Source: Nocardia sp. XZ_19_385
Lineage (GTDB): Bacteria; Actinomycetota; Actinomycetes; Mycobacteriales; Mycobacteriaceae
Assembly (NCBI RefSeq): GCF_015355755.1
Contig: NZ_JACVEE010000002.1
Location: forward strand, 558,001 to 622,000
Direction of reading: 5' to 3'
Length of the DNA: 64,000 nt
Both the position numbers and the translations under genes were made by a program. The notes below the pieces were generated by a model. That model was not told the DNA's origin and made no database searches. It was given only the letters and a program-made list of their open reading frames with translations. Shown here piece by piece: positions 42,760 to 50,992 of the stretch (positions are counted from its first letter, which is position 1; each line of letters opens with the position of its first letter).

Positions 42760-43788
42760 ATGTCTGCTCGAATTGCCCAGACCACGGGAGCAGAGCACAC
42801 CGCGATTCTCGGGCTCGGCGTGTATCGCCCCGCTCGCGTCGTGACCAACGAGGAAGTGGCGGGGCCGATCAACTCCAGCGACGAGTGGATCCGCACCCGA
42901 TCGGGCATCAAGACCAGGCGTTTCGCCGACGACACCGAAACCATCCAGTCCATGAGCGTCGCCGCCGCACGCGACGCCATCGAGGCCGCCGAAATCGAGG
43001 TCGATCAGGTCGACTGCGTCATCGTGGCGACCTCCACCCACCTGTTACTCACGCCCGCGGCCGCGCCGCGCATCGCCACCGAGCTCGGCATGAACGGCGC
43101 CGCGGCCTTCGACATCTCGGCCGGTTGCGCCGGTTTCTGTCACGCGCTCGCGCTGGCCTCGGATCTGGTGCGCTGCGGCACGGCCAAGAACGTGCTGGTG
43201 ATCGGCGTCGAGAAGCTCACCGACACGATCAACCCGACCGACCGCTCCACCGCCTTCCTGTTCGCCGACGGCGCGGGCGCGGTCGTGGTCGGCCCCGCCG
43301 AGGAGCCGGGCATCGGCCCCACCGTCTGGGGTTCGGACGGCACCCAGCACCACGCGATCCGCCAGGACAAGAACTGGGTCGAGTTCTTCACCGAGATCGA
43401 GGAGAAGGGCCTGGACGCGGTCCGCCCCTACCTCGCGATGGAGGGCACCGCGGTCTTCCGCTGGGCCGCACACTCACTGGAAAAGGTCTGCCGCGACGCC
43501 ATCGATCGCGCCGGCCTGTCCACCGAGGACATGGAAGCGATGATCCCGCACCAGGCCAACGGCCGAATCATCGAGATCATGGCCCGAGTCCTGAAGCTGC
43601 CGGAGAACTGCGCCCTGGCCAACGACATCGAGGAAACCGGAAACACCTCGGCTGCCTCGATCCCGCTGGCCATGGAAGCGATGCTGCGCAAGGGCGAGGC
43701 AAAGCCCGGCGCCACGGCACTGTTGATCGCCTTCGGCGCGGGGCTGTCCTATGCGGCGCAGGTCGTAACCCTGCCGAACTGGAAGTAG
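42760..43788 (+). CDS. fabH: Beta-ketoacyl-ACP synthase III (FabH-like)
   Basis: A 342-aa condensing enzyme that starts fatty-acid chains by joining an acyl-CoA to malonyl-ACP. The catalytic triad is Cys123 (DISAGCAGF), His264 (IPHQANGR) and Asn295 (EETGNTSAA). The substrate-entry segment SSDEWIRTRSGIKTRRFA is typical. An AGGAG 7 bases before the ATG supports the start. It stands alone, not with other fab genes, so it could serve a special lipid (mycolate, branched-chain or secondary-metabolite) pathway. Its stop abuts the SRPBCC gene. Confidence 0.9.
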   Translation: MSARIAQTTGAEHTAILGLGVYRPARVVTNEEVAGPINSSDEWIRTRSGIKTRRFADDTETIQSMSVAAARDAIEAAEIEVDQVDCVIVATSTHLLLTPAAAPRIATELGMNGAAAFDISAGCAGFCHALALASDLVRCGTAKNVLVIGVEKLTDTINPTDRSTAFLFADGAGAVVVGPAEEPGIGPTVWGSDGTQHHAIRQDKNWVEFFTEIEEKGLDAVRPYLAMEGTAVFRWAAHSLEKVCRDAIDRAGLSTEDMEAMIPHQANGRIIEIMARVLKLPENCALANDIEETGNTSAASIPLAMEAMLRKGEAKPGATALLIAFGAGLSYAAQVVTLPNWK

Positions 43789-44241
43789 TTACCCGACTTC
43801 GACGGCGGTCTTGATGCCCTGCAGGGTCGCGTTCATGCCCTGCACCAGGACCCCGTCGAAGCGCTCGTAGCCACCCATCCCGAGTTCGATCGACTTGCGG
43901 GAGAACAGCGTGGTCCCGTTCGGGGAGTCGCGGCGCTGGATCAGCCGGGTGCCGGTGGCGGTCGGCTCCAGGGTGAAGCTCCACACCGCCCGGTTCTCCA
44001 GCACCTTGAAGGCGAAGGCCGAGTTGGGCTCGAACCGCACGATGCGGGAGGTGGTCGGCCAGAACAGCTTTCCGTCCCGGTTCAGGTTGATCGTGAAGGT
44101 GCCGGACTTGACCTTGCCGAGCGGGATCATGCGCACGGTCTGCGGGCTGAACTCGGGGATGCGCTTGACATCGGAGACCACTCGCCACACCTGTTCCGGG
44201 GTCGCGGCGATGTCGATGGACGCTTCGAGATTCTTCGGCAA
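43789..44241 (-). CDS. SRPBCC-family (START-like) protein
   Basis: A 150-aa helix-grip protein of the polyketide cyclase/dehydrase family: EASIDIAATPEQVWRVVSDV, FSPQTVRMIPLGKVKSG, the central TFTINLNRDGKLFWP, and a long C-terminal helix (GGYERFDGVLVQGMNATLQG). Such proteins bind hydrophobic ligands in a deep cavity; Mycobacterium has several. The stop abuts the convergent KAS III gene with no gap, and an imperfect GTGTGA/TCACAC inverted repeat lies just upstream of the start (44255-44277). The ligand is unknown. Confidence 0.85.
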   Translation of the reverse strand: MPKNLEASIDIAATPEQVWRVVSDVKRIPEFSPQTVRMIPLGKVKSGTFTINLNRDGKLFWPTTSRIVRFEPNSAFAFKVLENRAVWSFTLEPTATGTRLIQRRDSPNGTTLFSRKSIELGMGGYERFDGVLVQGMNATLQGIKTAVEVG

Positions 44242-44428
44242 CGGTGCCTCCGGTGTGTGAGTAACGAGATGTCACACATAATAGTCAGAGCCAATTGGAA
44301 TACAACCGGGTCACATTTTGGCCTTCTCGTCACCGCTCGATGTAATGCCGGGCGCAGAATGGCTGATAGACGTAGCACCAACAGACGCACTGCCACCAAC
44401 TTTCCCATCCAGCGTGAGGTGATCGGCT

Positions 44429-44596
44429 GTGAAACTGCGCTCGCTCCTACCCCGTCGCCGTAACAACGATCTTCCGCTGCTGCCCTCGATCGAACCCGAG
44501 GACGGACGCCCGGTGAAGACCCGGGTGACCGAGGAGAAGCTCGAACGCCTGCTCACGCCAACCGAACTCGATCTGGTCATCCACCATCAGCTCTAG
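44429..44596 (+). CDS. Candidate small protein, 55 aa
   Basis: An ORF below common length cut-offs: GTG at 44429 to TAG at 44596, with AGGTG 8 bases upstream. The predicted product is charged, N-terminus MKLRSLLPRRRNNDLPLLPS, then an acidic/basic helix (VKTRVTEEKLERLLTP). It has no cysteine, membrane segment or signal peptide. It ends 25 bp before the response-regulator/reductase fusion gene on the same strand. Position, ribosome-binding site and codon bias support it, but I know no homologue. Confidence 0.5.
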   Translation: MKLRSLLPRRRNNDLPLLPSIEPEDGRPVKTRVTEEKLERLLTPTELDLVIHHQL

Positions 44597-44621
44597 GCAG
44601 GCGCCCGGGGATACTGGCCAG

Positions 44622-46289
44622 GTGACTGCTCCAGCTGCTTCGAAGCCGGCCATTCTCAGCGTCGATGACGATCCGGGTGTTTCCCGTGCGGTCGTGCGCG
44701 ATCTGCGCCGCCGCTACGGCGCCGAATACCGGATCCTGCGCGCGGAATCCGGAGCCGACGCGCTCGATGCCCTGCGCGAGATGAAACTGCGAGGCCAGCC
44801 CGTCGCGGTACTGATCGCCGACTACCGGATGCCCGGTATGGACGGCATCGAATTCCTCGAGCAGGCCATGGATCTGCATCCCTACGCCCGGCGCGTGCTG
44901 CTCACCGCCTACGCCGACACCTCCGCCGCCATCGACGCGATCAATGTCGTCGACCTGGACCATTACCTGCTCAAGCCGTGGGATCCGCCGGAGGAGAAGC
45001 TGTATCCGGTGCTGGACGGGCTGCTGGAAGCCTGGCGCAGCATGGAGAACCGGCCGGTCACCGAGACCAAGGTGATCGGCAACCGCTGGTCCCCGCGCTG
45101 CTCGCAGGTGCGCGAATTCCTGGCCCGCAATCAACTCCCCTACCGCTGGTACCTGGCCGAGGAGGCGGAGGGCACCCGATTCCTGGAGGCCGCGGGCGTC
45201 GGCCCCGAACGATGTCCGGTGGTGATCACCTCCGACGGACAGGCGCTGGTGGAACCGACCGACAGCGAGCTGGCCGAGCACGTCGGGCTGACGGTCAATC
45301 CGGCGGGCGATTTCTACGACCTGATCGTGGTGGGCGGTGGCCCCGCGGGGCTGGGCGCGGCGGTGTACGGCGCGTCCGAGGGCTTGCGCACGGTGCTGGT
45401 GGAGCGCACCGCGACCGGCGGGCAGGCCGGGCAGAGTTCCCGGATCGAGAACTACCTGGGCTTCCCGGACGGATTGTCCGGGGCGCAGCTGGCCGACCGG
45501 GCGCGGCGGCAGGCGGCGAAGTTCGGGGCCGAGGTCATCACCACCCGCGAGGTGGTGGGGCTGGAGGTGAACGGGTCGGCGCGGACGGTGAAGTTCGCCG
45601 ACGGCGGGCGGCTGTGCGCGCACACCGTCATCATCGCGACCGGCGTCGACTACCGCCGCCACCCCGCTCCGGGCGTGGACGAATTCACCGGGCGCGGCGT
45701 GTACTACGGCTCGGCGATGACCGAGGCCACCGAATGCGCCGACCACGACGTCTACATCGTCGGCGGCGCGAACTCGGCGGGGCAGGCGGCGGTGTTCCTG
45801 TCCCGCAACGCCCGCGCGGTGCATCTGGTGGTGCGGGGCGATTCGCTGGATAAATCCATGTCGCACTACCTGGTTCAGCAGATCGCGCAGATCCCGAACA
45901 TCAAGGTGCACACCGAGACCGAGGTGATCGGCGCGGACGGCGAGGATCACCTGCAGTGGATCGTGTTGCGTAACAACGCGACCGGTGTCGAGGAGAAGGC
46001 CGAGGCGGAGCGGTTGTTCCTGTTCATCGGCGCGGCGCCGCAGACCGACTGGCTCGACGGCGTCGTCAAGCGCGACAACGCGGGTTTCGTGCTGGCCGGA
46101 CCGGATCTGACCGTCGACGGCTCGCGCCCGGGCGGCTGGGAGCTACCCAGGCCGCCACACCATTTGGAGACCAACGTGCCCGGCGTGTTCGTGGCCGGCG
46201 ATGTGCACGCCGAATCGGCCAAGCGGGTCGCCTCCGCCGTCGGTGAGGGCGCCATGGCCGTCATGTTCGTGCACCGGTACCTGGCGTAG
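44622..46289 (+). CDS. Response regulator-glutaredoxin-like-thioredoxin-reductase-like fusion
   Basis: A 555-aa three-domain protein. Residues ~9-125 form a CheY-like receiver (VDDDP, phospho-acceptor Asp67 in IADYRMPGMDG, Thr95, Lys118 in LLKPWD). Residues ~148-225 look glutaredoxin-like: VIGNRWSPRCSQVREFLARN with one Cys (Cys160), then RCPVVITSDGQALVEPTD. From ~232 a thioredoxin-reductase-like flavoprotein follows (FAD site VVGGGPAGLGAA, NADP site IVGGANSAGQAA, VFVAGDVHAESAKR). The redox-active CxxC of true reductases is missing; only TEATECAD occupies its place. It begins with GTG at 44622 and is followed 11 bp later by the kinase gene. The biological role is unknown. Confidence 0.9.
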   Translation: MTAPAASKPAILSVDDDPGVSRAVVRDLRRRYGAEYRILRAESGADALDALREMKLRGQPVAVLIADYRMPGMDGIEFLEQAMDLHPYARRVLLTAYADTSAAIDAINVVDLDHYLLKPWDPPEEKLYPVLDGLLEAWRSMENRPVTETKVIGNRWSPRCSQVREFLARNQLPYRWYLAEEAEGTRFLEAAGVGPERCPVVITSDGQALVEPTDSELAEHVGLTVNPAGDFYDLIVVGGGPAGLGAAVYGASEGLRTVLVERTATGGQAGQSSRIENYLGFPDGLSGAQLADRARRQAAKFGAEVITTREVVGLEVNGSARTVKFADGGRLCAHTVIIATGVDYRRHPAPGVDEFTGRGVYYGSAMTEATECADHDVYIVGGANSAGQAAVFLSRNARAVHLVVRGDSLDKSMSHYLVQQIAQIPNIKVHTETEVIGADGEDHLQWIVLRNNATGVEEKAEAERLFLFIGAAPQTDWLDGVVKRDNAGFVLAGPDLTVDGSRPGGWELPRPPHHLETNVPGVFVAGDVHAESAKRVASAVGEGAMAVMFVHRYLA

Positions 46290-46300
46290 GAGCAGTGAAA

Positions 46301-47776
46301 ATGACCGAAGAGATCGCGGCGCGCACCTCCCACGGGGTCTGTGATCCCGCCGAGCTGCGCACCCTGTTCCTGTTCGAGAAGCTGACCGGCGAACAGCTGG
46401 AATGGCTGTGCGCCGACGGCAAGATCGAATACATCGAGCCCGGACCGGTTTTCCACGAGGGCGCCCCGGCGACCTGCTTCTACGTGCTGATCGACGGCGA
46501 GGTGCGGATCACCAAGCTGTCCGGCGGCACCGAGATCGAGATCAACCGCACCGACTTCCGCGGCGCCTACGCGGGCGCCTGGACCGCCTACCTCGGGGAC
46601 AACGTCGAGCAGAACTACACCGGCTCGATGTACGTGACCCGCCCGTCCCGCTTCTTCGTGCTGGACGCGGGCACCTTCGCCCGGATGATGCGGGACTGGT
46701 TCCCGATGGCGGTGCATTTGCTGGAGGGCGCGTTCTACGGCAACCGCAACACCAATCAGCGGGTGGCCGAACGGGAACGGCTGCTGGCGCTGGGTTCGCT
46801 GTCGGCGGGGCTGACCCACGAGCTGAACAATCCGGCGGCCGCCGCGGTGCGCGCGACCTCCGGGCTGCGGGACCGGGTCGCGGGCATGCGGCACAAGCTG
46901 GCGATGATGGCCGAGGGCAAGTTCACCCCGGAAGCCTTCGTGAAACTGGTGCGCCTCCAGGAAGAGGCCGCTGACAAGGTGGCCAAGGCGCCCGAGCTGA
47001 CCACCATGGAGGCCAGTGACCGGGAAGAGTCCCTGGGCGAATGGTTCGAGAACCACGACATCTCCGGCGGCTGGGATCTGGCGCCGAACTTCGTCCAGGC
47101 GGGTATCGACGTCGACTGGCTGGAGACGGTGCACGGCACCCTGCAGGAATGCCCGAACAAGGTGTTCGAGGGTGCGATCCGCTGGCTCAACTACACCATC
47201 GAGACCGAGCTGCTGATGAACGAGATCGGCGACTCTACGGCGCGCATCTCGACGCTCGTCGGCGCGGCCAAACAGTATTCGCAGATGGACCGGGCGCCGT
47301 TCCAGGTGGTGGATCTGCACGAACTGCTGGACAGCACCCTGGTGATGATGGGCCGCAAGATCGGCGATTCGATCCAGGTGGTCAAGGACTACGACCGCTC
47401 GCTCCCCCAGATCCCCTGCTACGCGGCGGAATTGAATCAAGTGTGGACCAACCTGATCGACAACGCGGTCTACGCGATGGACGGTAAAGGCACGCTCACC
47501 GTCCGCACGTACAAGGAAAGCGACTGCGCCGCAATCGAAATCGGCGACACCGGCCCGGGCGTACCCGACGAGGTGCTGCGCCGCATCTTCGAACCGTTCT
47601 TCACCACCAAACCCGTCGGCGAGGGCACCGGCCTCGGTCTGGACATCTCGTTCCGGATCGTGGTGAACAAGCACAACGGCGATATCCGCGTCGAATCCGA
47701 GCCGGGCAACACCCGATTCATCGTCCGGCTGCCATTGCACACCGAGAATCCAGCACCGGAGGTTACTGATGTCTGA
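46301..47776 (+). CDS. Cyclic-nucleotide-binding-domain sensor histidine kinase
   Basis: A 491-aa soluble kinase. The N-terminal cNMP-binding-like domain, about residues 25-135, has TLFLFEKLTGEQLEWL, EGAPATCFYVLIDGEV and VTRPSRFFVLDAGTF. The HisKA box is LSAGLTHELNNPAAA with His173. A ~130-residue helical insert follows before the ATPase (NQVWTNLIDNAVYAMDG, GDTGPGVPD, FFTTKPVGEGTGLGLDIS). There is no membrane segment. The ATG at 46301 has GGAG 8 bases upstream, whereas a GTG two codons earlier is too close to it. It is flanked by a receiver-domain protein and a UBP zinc finger, its probable partners. Confidence 0.9.
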   Translation: MTEEIAARTSHGVCDPAELRTLFLFEKLTGEQLEWLCADGKIEYIEPGPVFHEGAPATCFYVLIDGEVRITKLSGGTEIEINRTDFRGAYAGAWTAYLGDNVEQNYTGSMYVTRPSRFFVLDAGTFARMMRDWFPMAVHLLEGAFYGNRNTNQRVAERERLLALGSLSAGLTHELNNPAAAAVRATSGLRDRVAGMRHKLAMMAEGKFTPEAFVKLVRLQEEAADKVAKAPELTTMEASDREESLGEWFENHDISGGWDLAPNFVQAGIDVDWLETVHGTLQECPNKVFEGAIRWLNYTIETELLMNEIGDSTARISTLVGAAKQYSQMDRAPFQVVDLHELLDSTLVMMGRKIGDSIQVVKDYDRSLPQIPCYAAELNQVWTNLIDNAVYAMDGKGTLTVRTYKESDCAAIEIGDTGPGVPDEVLRRIFEPFFTTKPVGEGTGLGLDISFRIVVNKHNGDIRVESEPGNTRFIVRLPLHTENPAPEVTDV

Positions 47777-48122
47777 GGCCATCGAAGGAATCGATCCGAA
47801 GGTCGCGCCGAGCGGGCCCGGCTGCGTGGAATGCGAAGCCGCCCAGGGCTGGTGGGTGCACCTGCGCCGCTGCGCACAGTGCGGCCACATCGGCTGCTGC
47901 GACTCCTCCCCGGAACAGCACGCCTCCAAGCACGCGCAGTCCGACGGTCACCCTTACATCCAGAGCTACGAACCGGGTGAGGACTGGTTCTGGAATTACG
48001 AGACCGAGGAAATGTACGGCGACGGCCCGGAATTGGCCGCGCCGCACAGCCACCCCGTCGATCAGGGCGTACCCGGCCCGCGCGGACGAGTGCCCGCCGA
48101 TTGGCAGTCGCACGTGCACTGA
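47769..48122 (+). CDS. UBP-type zinc-finger protein
   Basis: A 117-aa protein whose first ~75 residues are a ZnF-UBP domain, the fold that in eukaryotic deubiquitinases binds the ubiquitin C-terminus. Ligands: Cys19, Cys22, Cys35, Cys38, Cys43/44, His51, His55 and His61, in the order C-x2-C...C-x2-C-G...H-x3-H-x5-H. The ubiquitin-binding Arg of eukaryotic GCGR is replaced (GCCDSS), so ubiquitin itself need not be the ligand. The C-terminal tail contains GEDWFWNYETEEMY, often seen in bacterial members. The gene overlaps the kinase by 8 bases. Confidence 0.9.
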   Translation: MSEAIEGIDPKVAPSGPGCVECEAAQGWWVHLRRCAQCGHIGCCDSSPEQHASKHAQSDGHPYIQSYEPGEDWFWNYETEEMYGDGPELAAPHSHPVDQGVPGPRGRVPADWQSHVH

Positions 48123-48196
48123 GCTCGAGCACACCCGGTACGCTGCACCGGACGCGCCGGAGGTTCCGGCGCCCTGGGCACCGGGGAAAGCACGAC

Positions 48197-48613
48197 ATGA
48201 AGCGAATTTCCGTCATGGTCCTGGCCGCCGGCGCGGTGGCATTGGCCCTGACCGCCTGCGGCGGGTCCGACGATTCCAGCGACGCGAGCGGCCTGCGCAA
48301 AGGCGGCTCACTGACCTCGGCGGCCGGCACCAGCACACCGCAGAGCAGCAACGCGACCAGCGCCGCGGCGCCGACCAGCGCGATCGACACCTCCACACTG
48401 GGTACCGCCTCGCGCACCACCTGCGCCGATTTCAAGGCGCTCGACAGCACCGCGCAGAAGACGCTGGTCGAGCAGATCTTGCAGGAGAACCCGGAAAGCA
48501 CCTTCGCGGGCAGCCCGAATGTCGCCCTGGGCACCGCGAAGCTGGTGTGCCTGGCGGCCAGCAACGCCGGCAAGCCAGTCGCCACCGCGGCGGGCATCGT
48601 CACCCAGAAGTAG
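48197..48613 (+). CDS. Putative lipoprotein, 138 aa
   Basis: A small exported lipoprotein. The signal peptide MKRISVMVLAAGAVALALTA leads into lipobox ALTAC, followed by a Ser/Thr/Ala-rich linker. The C-terminal ~65 residues contain RTTCADFKALDSTAQKTLVE and TAKLVCLAASNAGKPV, a two-cysteine helical domain found in small DUF732-like or related actinobacterial proteins. The family assignment is tentative. It lies 74 bp after the UBP zinc-finger gene on the same strand and may belong to the same transcript. Confidence 0.75.
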   Translation: MKRISVMVLAAGAVALALTACGGSDDSSDASGLRKGGSLTSAAGTSTPQSSNATSAAAPTSAIDTSTLGTASRTTCADFKALDSTAQKTLVEQILQENPESTFAGSPNVALGTAKLVCLAASNAGKPVATAAGIVTQK

Positions 48614-48658
48614 GCCAAGTCAGCGGCGCATCCGCGGCAACGCGGGCAGAATGGCACG

Positions 48659-50890
48659 GTGGCTGAACTTCCGCTCACCGCTCGCCTGAATCCGTCCGCC
48701 GCCGATGCCCGGCGCGGGGTGGTGCGCTTGCATCCGGAGGCGCTGGCCGCGCTCGGTTTGCGGGAGTGGGACGGCATCGCGCTGTTCGGCTCCCGGCGCA
48801 CCGCCGCCGTGGTCGGGATCGCACCCTCCGGCACGCCCGCCGGAGTGGCGCTGCTCGACGATGTCACGTTGTCCAACGCCGGTCTGCGGGAGAACACCAC
48901 GGTCGTGGTGTCGCCCGCGACCGTGCACGGGGCCAAGCAGATTTCGGTGAGCGGGTCGGCGCAGGCCACCCAGAGCATTCCGGCGACGACGCTGCGGCAG
49001 GCCTTGCTCGGCAAGGTCGTCACGATCGGTGACACGGTCTCGCTGCTGCCCCGGGATCTCGGCCCCGATATTCCGGCTTCGGCTGCCAGCCAAGCGCTTT
49101 CGCGCACCTTCGGGATCGCGTGGACGACCGAGCTGCTCACCGTGACGGCGACCGATCCGGCGCCGGGGCCGGTGAGCGTGCAGCCCAATACGGCAGTGGT
49201 GTGGGGTGCGGGCGCGATCTCCCGGCACAACATCGCCGACGTCGGCGCGCCGGTACCGGCGGCCGCGGCGCTGGGTTCGATCGCCACCACCGACGGCGGC
49301 CAGCTGGGCCGCACCGCCACCAGCGGCTCGTTCTCGGCGGTCGCCGTCGAGGATCTGGTGGGCGTGCACACCCAGGCCGCGAAGCTCAGCGAATGGCTCA
49401 GCCTCGCCCTCGACGAACCCGAACTGCTCAAAACCCTGGGCGCAACACCGCATCTCGGCGTGCTGGTCACCGGGCCCGCGGGAGTCGGGAAGACGACGCT
49501 CGCGCGGGCGGTGGCGGCGCCGCGGCGCGTGGTGGAACTGGACGGACCGACCGTCGGCGCCGAAGAGGGCGGCAACCGGCTGCGGCATGTCGCGGCGGCG
49601 GTCGCGGAGGTCGGTTCCGGGCAGGGCGGCATCCTGCTGATCACCGATATCGACGCGCTGCTGCCCGTGCAACCGGAACCGGTCGCCACCCTCATCCTCG
49701 ATCAATTGCGGGCGGCGGTGGCCTCGCCGTGCATCGCGTTCCTGGCGACGACCGCGCATCCGAGCCGGGTCGATGCCCGGCTGCGCGCGCCGGATCTGTG
49801 CGATCGGGAACTCGCGCTCACCCTGCCCAACGCGGCGGTGCGCCGGGCGCTGCTGGAGCAGTTGCTGCGCAAGGTGCCGACCGGCGATCTGAAGCTCGAC
49901 GAAATCTCGGCGCGGACACCGGGTTTCGTGGTGGCCGACCTCGCCGCGCTGTGCCGGGAGGCGGCACTGCGCGCGGCTTCGCGCAGTACCAAGGAGCAGA
50001 AGCCGCCGCAGCTGGAGCAGGACGACCTGCTCGGCGCGCTGAAAGTCATTCGCCCGCTGTCGCGTTCGGGCATGGAGGAACTCGCGATCGGCAGTCTCGG
50101 CCTCGACGATGTCGGCGATATGGTCGAGACCAAGCAGGCGCTCACCGAGTCGGTGCTCTGGCCGCTGCGCCATCCGGATTCCTTCGCCCGGCTCGGCGTC
50201 GACCCGCCGCGCGGTGTGCTGCTCTACGGGCCGCCCGGCTGCGGCAAGACCTTCCTGGTGCGGGCGCTCGCGGGCAGCGGCCAGCTCAGCGTGCACGCGG
50301 TGAAGGGCGCCGAGCTGATGGACAAGTGGGTCGGCTCCTCGGAGCGGGCGGTGCGCGAATTGTTCCAGCGGGCCCGGGATTCCGCGCCGTCGCTGATCTT
50401 CCTGGACGAGGTGGATGCGCTCGCCCCGCGCCGCGGGCAGAGCAGCGATTCCGGGGTCGGCGACCGGGTGGTGGCGGCCTTGCTCACCGAGCTGGACGGT
50501 GTCGAGCCGCTGCGCGATGTGGTGGTGCTGGCCGCGACGAACCGGCCCGAGCTGATCGATCCGGCGCTGTTGCGCCCGGGCCGGTTGGAGCGCTCGATTT
50601 TCGTGCCGCCGCCGGATGGGGCCGCGCGGCTGGAGATCCTGCGCACCGCGGGGCGTTCGGTGCCGCTGGCCGCCGATGTCGACCTGACCGCGCTCGCCAA
50701 GGATCTGGACGGATATTCCGCGGCCGACTGCGCCGCGCTGCTGCGTGAGGCCGCGCTGTCGGCAATGCGCCGGGATGTCGATGCCGCCGATGTGACCGCC
50801 GCCGATGTCGCCGCGGCCCGGTCGGTGGTGCGGCCGTCGCTGGATCCGGTTCAGGTGGAGGCGTTGCGCCGGTACGCCTCCGCGATCTGA
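48659..50890 (+). CDS. CDC48/p97-like double AAA+ ATPase
   Basis: A 743-aa ATP-dependent unfoldase-like protein. The N-terminal ~230 residues form a VAT/Cdc48-type double-psi barrel (LNPSAADARRGVVRLHPEAL, then the second half). D1 has Walker A GPAGVGKTT (~271-279) but a degenerate Walker B, LLITDIDALLP, with no catalytic Glu. D2 is intact: GPPGCGKT (~523), Walker B LIFLDEVDAL, and the second region of homology AATNRPELIDPALLRPGRLER. It starts with GTG at 48659, 45 bp after the lipoprotein gene. A CDC48-like gene also sits beside pssA in M. tuberculosis. In actinobacteria such ATPases may work with the proteasome. Confidence 0.92.
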   Translation: MAELPLTARLNPSAADARRGVVRLHPEALAALGLREWDGIALFGSRRTAAVVGIAPSGTPAGVALLDDVTLSNAGLRENTTVVVSPATVHGAKQISVSGSAQATQSIPATTLRQALLGKVVTIGDTVSLLPRDLGPDIPASAASQALSRTFGIAWTTELLTVTATDPAPGPVSVQPNTAVVWGAGAISRHNIADVGAPVPAAAALGSIATTDGGQLGRTATSGSFSAVAVEDLVGVHTQAAKLSEWLSLALDEPELLKTLGATPHLGVLVTGPAGVGKTTLARAVAAPRRVVELDGPTVGAEEGGNRLRHVAAAVAEVGSGQGGILLITDIDALLPVQPEPVATLILDQLRAAVASPCIAFLATTAHPSRVDARLRAPDLCDRELALTLPNAAVRRALLEQLLRKVPTGDLKLDEISARTPGFVVADLAALCREAALRAASRSTKEQKPPQLEQDDLLGALKVIRPLSRSGMEELAIGSLGLDDVGDMVETKQALTESVLWPLRHPDSFARLGVDPPRGVLLYGPPGCGKTFLVRALAGSGQLSVHAVKGAELMDKWVGSSERAVRELFQRARDSAPSLIFLDEVDALAPRRGQSSDSGVGDRVVAALLTELDGVEPLRDVVVLAATNRPELIDPALLRPGRLERSIFVPPPDGAARLEILRTAGRSVPLAADVDLTALAKDLDGYSAADCAALLREAALSAMRRDVDAADVTAADVAAARSVVRPSLDPVQVEALRRYASAI

Positions 50891-50992
50891 GAGTGGCCGG
50901 GGATCGCGCAGGATCGCCGAGCCGGATTCGACACCTATAGCTAACTCATAGCAATCCAGAGTTCGCGAGGTTAGCGGGGGTAAGTTCGCTGC

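Noticed and set aside
44255..44277. CRP-type site GTGTGA-N11-TCACAC upstream of the SRPBCC gene
   Set aside because: A CRP/Fnr-type site should have a 6-base spacer (TGTGA-N6-TCACA); 11 bases puts the half-sites half a turn out of register.
48197..48613. Firm DUF732 assignment for the lipoprotein
   Set aside because: The two-cysteine C-terminal domain is suggestive, but the match is too loose without a profile search.
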